In this document: positions 5,412 through 7,689 of the stretch, piece by piece
How the letters are laid out: every line of letters starts with the position of its first letter
Numbering within the stretch: position 1 is the first letter of the stretch
Assembly (NCBI GenBank): GCA_016844565.1
Contig: JAENJB010000080.1
Location: 1 to 7,689 of the forward strand
Length of the DNA stretch: 7,689 bases
Reading direction: 5' to 3'
Source of the DNA: Dehalococcoidia bacterium
GTDB lineage: Bacteria > Chloroflexota > Dehalococcoidia > JAENJB01
The notes under the pieces: model-generated
Database searches by the model: none
What the model was told of the DNA's origin: nothing
The model's input: only the letters and a program-made list of their open reading frames with translations
Program-made: the position numbers and the translations under genes

Positions 5412-7461
5412 ATGGGAATAGTCTGGATCGTACCCATAGCCGGCATCCTGGCCATCCTCTTCGCCATCTACCTCGCCCGCGATGTGCTGCGGCGGGACAA
5501 GGGCACCCCCAAGATGCAGGAAATCGGCGCCATGATCGTCGAAGGGGCGATGGCCTTCATGCGGCGACAATATACTACCATTGGCATACTATCAGTCATA
5601 GTAGCGGTTATCCTCAGCATACTATTGGGCTACTTCGAACATAGCTTTGACCTGGGCATCAAAACCGGAATTGCCTTCATGGTGGGGGCCTTCTGCTCCG
5701 CGGTCTCCGGCTTCATCGGCATGCATATCGCCGTCCGCGCCAACCTGCGCTGCGCCAGCGCCGCCCAGAAGAGCCTGCGCGATGCCATCACCGTCGCCAT
5801 GCGCGGCGGCGGCGTCTCCGGATTCCTCATCGTGGCCCTCAGCCTCCTCGGCGTCAGCGCCATGTTCTATCTCTACGGAGGCGCCGCCAATCCGGACAAG
5901 GCTCCCCTGATGATTGTCGGCTTCGGGTTTGGAGCCAGCTTCGTGGCCCTCTTCGCTCAACTGGGCGGCGGTATCTACACCAAGGCCGCCGACATGGGCG
6001 CTGACCTGGTGGGCAAGGTCGAGGCCGGCATTCCCGAAGACGACCCCCGCAACGCCGCCGTCATCGCCGACCTGGTCGGCGACAACGTGGGCGACTGCGC
6101 CGGCCGCGGCGCCGACCTGTTCGAGTCAACAGCGGCTGAGAACATCGGGGCGATGATTCTCGGCATCGCCATCTACGCCGTCACCAAGAATCCTGCCTGG
6201 ATCCTCTTCCCGATGGTTGTTCGCGCCTTCGGACTGATCGCCACCATGGTGGCCATGTTCGCCGTCCGCGGCAATGAGAAAGAGAACCCAATGAATGCCC
6301 TCAACCGGGGCTACTACGTGGCTATTATCCTCAGCATCATCGGCATGTACATCGCCACCAATATCATGTTCCACAACATGTGGTACTTCTGGGCCGGCCT
6401 GGTGGGCATCCTCGCCAGCGTCGTAGGCCAAGGCTTCACGGACCGGTCCCGCTACCAACATCGTCGCGGGCATAGCGGTGGGCTTTGAGACCACACTGGC
6501 CACCGCCCTGACCATCGGCATCGCACTACTGCTCTCCTACTGGCTGGGCTCCCAGGGCATGGAAGAGCACGGAGGAGCCTTCGGCACCGCCGTCGCCACC
6601 ATGGGGATGCTCATGACCGCCGCTTACGTCCTCGCCATGGATACCTTCGGCCCCATCACCGACAACGCCAACGGCATCATCGAGATGGCCGGCGTGGGTG
6701 GCACTGCCCGCCAGGTTACCGATAGACTCGATGCCGTCGGCAACACCACCAAAGCCCTCACCAAGGGGTATGCCATGGTCTCAGCCGGCCTGGCCGCCTT
6801 CCTTCTCTTCCAGGCCTACCTTGAAAAGGTCAGGGACCTGAAGGGAGTAGCTACCTACGATGTGATCAACATCGCCCGGGTGGAGGTATTCGTTGGCGCC
6901 ATGCTGGCCGTCATGCTCGTCTTCCTCTTCAGCGCCCTTGGCCTGCGCGCCGTGGGCAACACGGCTGCCAAGATTATCGAAGAGGTAAGGCGCCAGTTCC
7001 GGGAAAACCCTGACATCATGAAAGGGACCGCCAAGCCCGACTACGCCAGGGCGGTGGACATCACCGCCCGAGCCGGACTGCGCAACATGGTCGCCCCAGG
7101 CGTCCTGGCGGTGGGCATGCCGATCGTGGTGGGCGTGCTTCTCAACCTGGTACCGGGCTATGACGCCGCTATGTCCATCGGCGCCTTTCTGATGGTCGGC
7201 ACCATCGCGGGCATCATGATGGCCAGCTTCATGAACAACGGCGGCGGCGCCTGGGACAATGCCAAGAAGTATATCGAGTCGGGCGAGATGAAGGACGAGC
7301 AGGGAAACGTCATCGGCAAGAAGACCCCAACCCATGCAGCAGCTGTAGTGGGGGACACCGTTGGCGATCCCTTCAAGGACACGGTGGGGCCTTCCCTGCA
7401 TGTCCTGGTGAAGCTCCTGGCTACGATCACCCTGGTGCTCAGCCCGCTCTTCGTCCTGTAA
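5412..7461 (+). pseudogene. hppA: Membrane-bound pyrophosphatase (K+-independent, proton-pumping type) with an internal deletion and frameshift
   Basis: The N-terminal frame (ATG 5412 to about 6426) and a second frame (about 6427 to TAA 7459-7461) together cover a whole membrane pyrophosphatase, which uses PPi hydrolysis to pump ions across the inner membrane. Seen in the first part: hydrophobic segments from residue 2, DMGADLVGKVEAG (194-206), EDDPRN (209-214) and GDNVGDCAGRGADLFES (223-239). In the second: GPATNIVAGIAVGFE, MDTFGPITDNANGI, GNTTKALTKG, MNNGGGAWDN and GDTVGDPFKDTVGPSLH. The Lys in GNTTKA (codon 6751-6753) with Thr three further on marks the K+-independent class, normally a proton pump. 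Between LASVV and AKASRTGPATN the family has about 19 residues, including the YYT...PV segment, which are absent here; the net loss is about 56 bases. Restoring that gives about 701 residues, a normal length. AAAGGAA (5392-5398) is a rather distant ribosome site. The surrounding sequence is otherwise clean, so an assembly error is a serious alternative. Confidence 0.9.
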
Positions 7462-7469
7462 AGTCTCTT

Positions 7470-7496
7470 GTCATTGCGAGCGAAGCGAAGCAATCC
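7470..7496 (+). repeat. Small repeat, ATTGCGAG ... GAAGCAATCC type, copy 3
   Basis: It starts GTCATTGCGAG and ends GAAGCAATCC, the reverse orientation of 4140-4171 and 4183-4215, with a short centre. It begins nine bases after the hppA stop codon. A fragment, GGATTGCTTCC, recurs near 7629. Confidence 0.72.
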
Positions 7497-7506
7497 GTAA
7501 TCGTGT

Positions 7507-7619
7507 ACTCTCCCCCTGGAGGGGGAGAGTTAGAACCTGTCCTGAGCCTGTCGAAGGAGAGAGGGGGACATGATGCCATGCTCACCCTCACCCTGACCCT
7601 CTCCCGTCAAGGGAGAGGG
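7507..7619 (+). repeat. Double-hairpin intergenic repeat, diverged copy C
   Basis: It has the same two-stem layout as copies A and B. The first stem is an 11-pair perfect hairpin, ACTCTCCCCCT with AGGGGGAGAGT (7507-7517 and 7520-7530). The second is CCCTCTCCC with GGGAGAGGG (7597-7605 and 7611-7619). The middle has a TCACCCTCA stretch as in A and B but is otherwise changed. It could reduce read-through from hppA, but there is no T-run. Confidence 0.7.
7536..7558 (+). repeat. Short CCTGAG ... CGAAGGA repeat nested in copy C
   Basis: The stretch CCTGTCCTGAGCCTGTCGAAGGA shares the CCTGAG and CGAAGGA ends of the element at 95-138, but has a short centre. It lies between the two hairpins of copy C, where A and B have a different spacer. 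It looks like one repeat family inserted into, or recombined with, another. Confidence 0.5.
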
Positions 7620-7658
7620 AAAACTGGCGGATTGCTTCCAAGATCGTTCAACTGCTCC

Positions 7659-7689
7659 TCAAAAATGGGTTAGCGCGGCGCTCACGGCC
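7659..7689 (-). CDS. Possible C-terminal end of a gene entering from the right
   Basis: On the minus strand a frame open to the window edge ends AVSAALTHF then TGA at 7659-7661. The residues look like the end of a helical enzyme tail, and the neighbouring repeats stop just before it, but nine residues cannot identify a family. A second frame in the same stretch also ends in a stop, so this may be chance. Confidence 0.2.
   Translation of the reverse strand, partial: AVSAALTHF

Noticed and set aside
6400..6500. Programmed ribosomal frameshift in hppA
   Set aside because: A frameshift alone would keep all the protein sequence. Here about 19 conserved residues are missing from both frames, and there is no slippery run at the junction.

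Overview
The window looks like a moderately GC-rich, anaerobic bacterial chromosome, most plausibly a Chloroflexota of the Dehalococcoidia type. That is an inference from three things: a short folate-independent type of methionine synthase, a K+-independent proton-pumping pyrophosphatase, and many small dispersed hairpin repeats between genes. No rRNA, tRNA, phage or transposase gene is visible.

Positions 1-5267 hold a minus-strand series, in transcription order: mtnA (methylthioribose-1-phosphate isomerase), mtnP (methylthioadenosine phosphorylase), a core-MetE-type methionine synthase, a 33-residue very basic small protein, a frameshifted two-domain kinase (aminoglycoside-phosphotransferase-like plus P-loop kinase), and the first codons of ahcY (S-adenosylhomocysteine hydrolase), which runs off the left edge. 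Four of the six belong to S-adenosylmethionine turnover. AhcY turns S-adenosylhomocysteine into homocysteine, the synthase remethylates homocysteine, and MtnP and MtnA process the methylthioadenosine left by polyamine or radical-SAM chemistry.

Positions 5268-5411 form a divergent promoter region. Position 5412 onward on the plus strand is hppA, which is also broken in reading frame near 6426. Positions 7462-7689 are non-coding apart from a possible gene end at the right edge, and carry further repeats.

Two things stand out. First, two unrelated genes (the kinase and hppA) have each lost an internal piece estimated at about 56 bases, with a frame change, exactly through an essential conserved segment. 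This is either two real inactivating deletions or a repeated assembly fault. Second, the intergenic spaces hold several repeat families. A 112-116 base double-hairpin repeat brackets the methionine synthase gene in opposite orientations and abuts its start codon, and another repeat supplies the last codons and the stop of mtnA. I see no wholly new multi-gene system. The small basic protein and the repeat architecture are the least explained parts.
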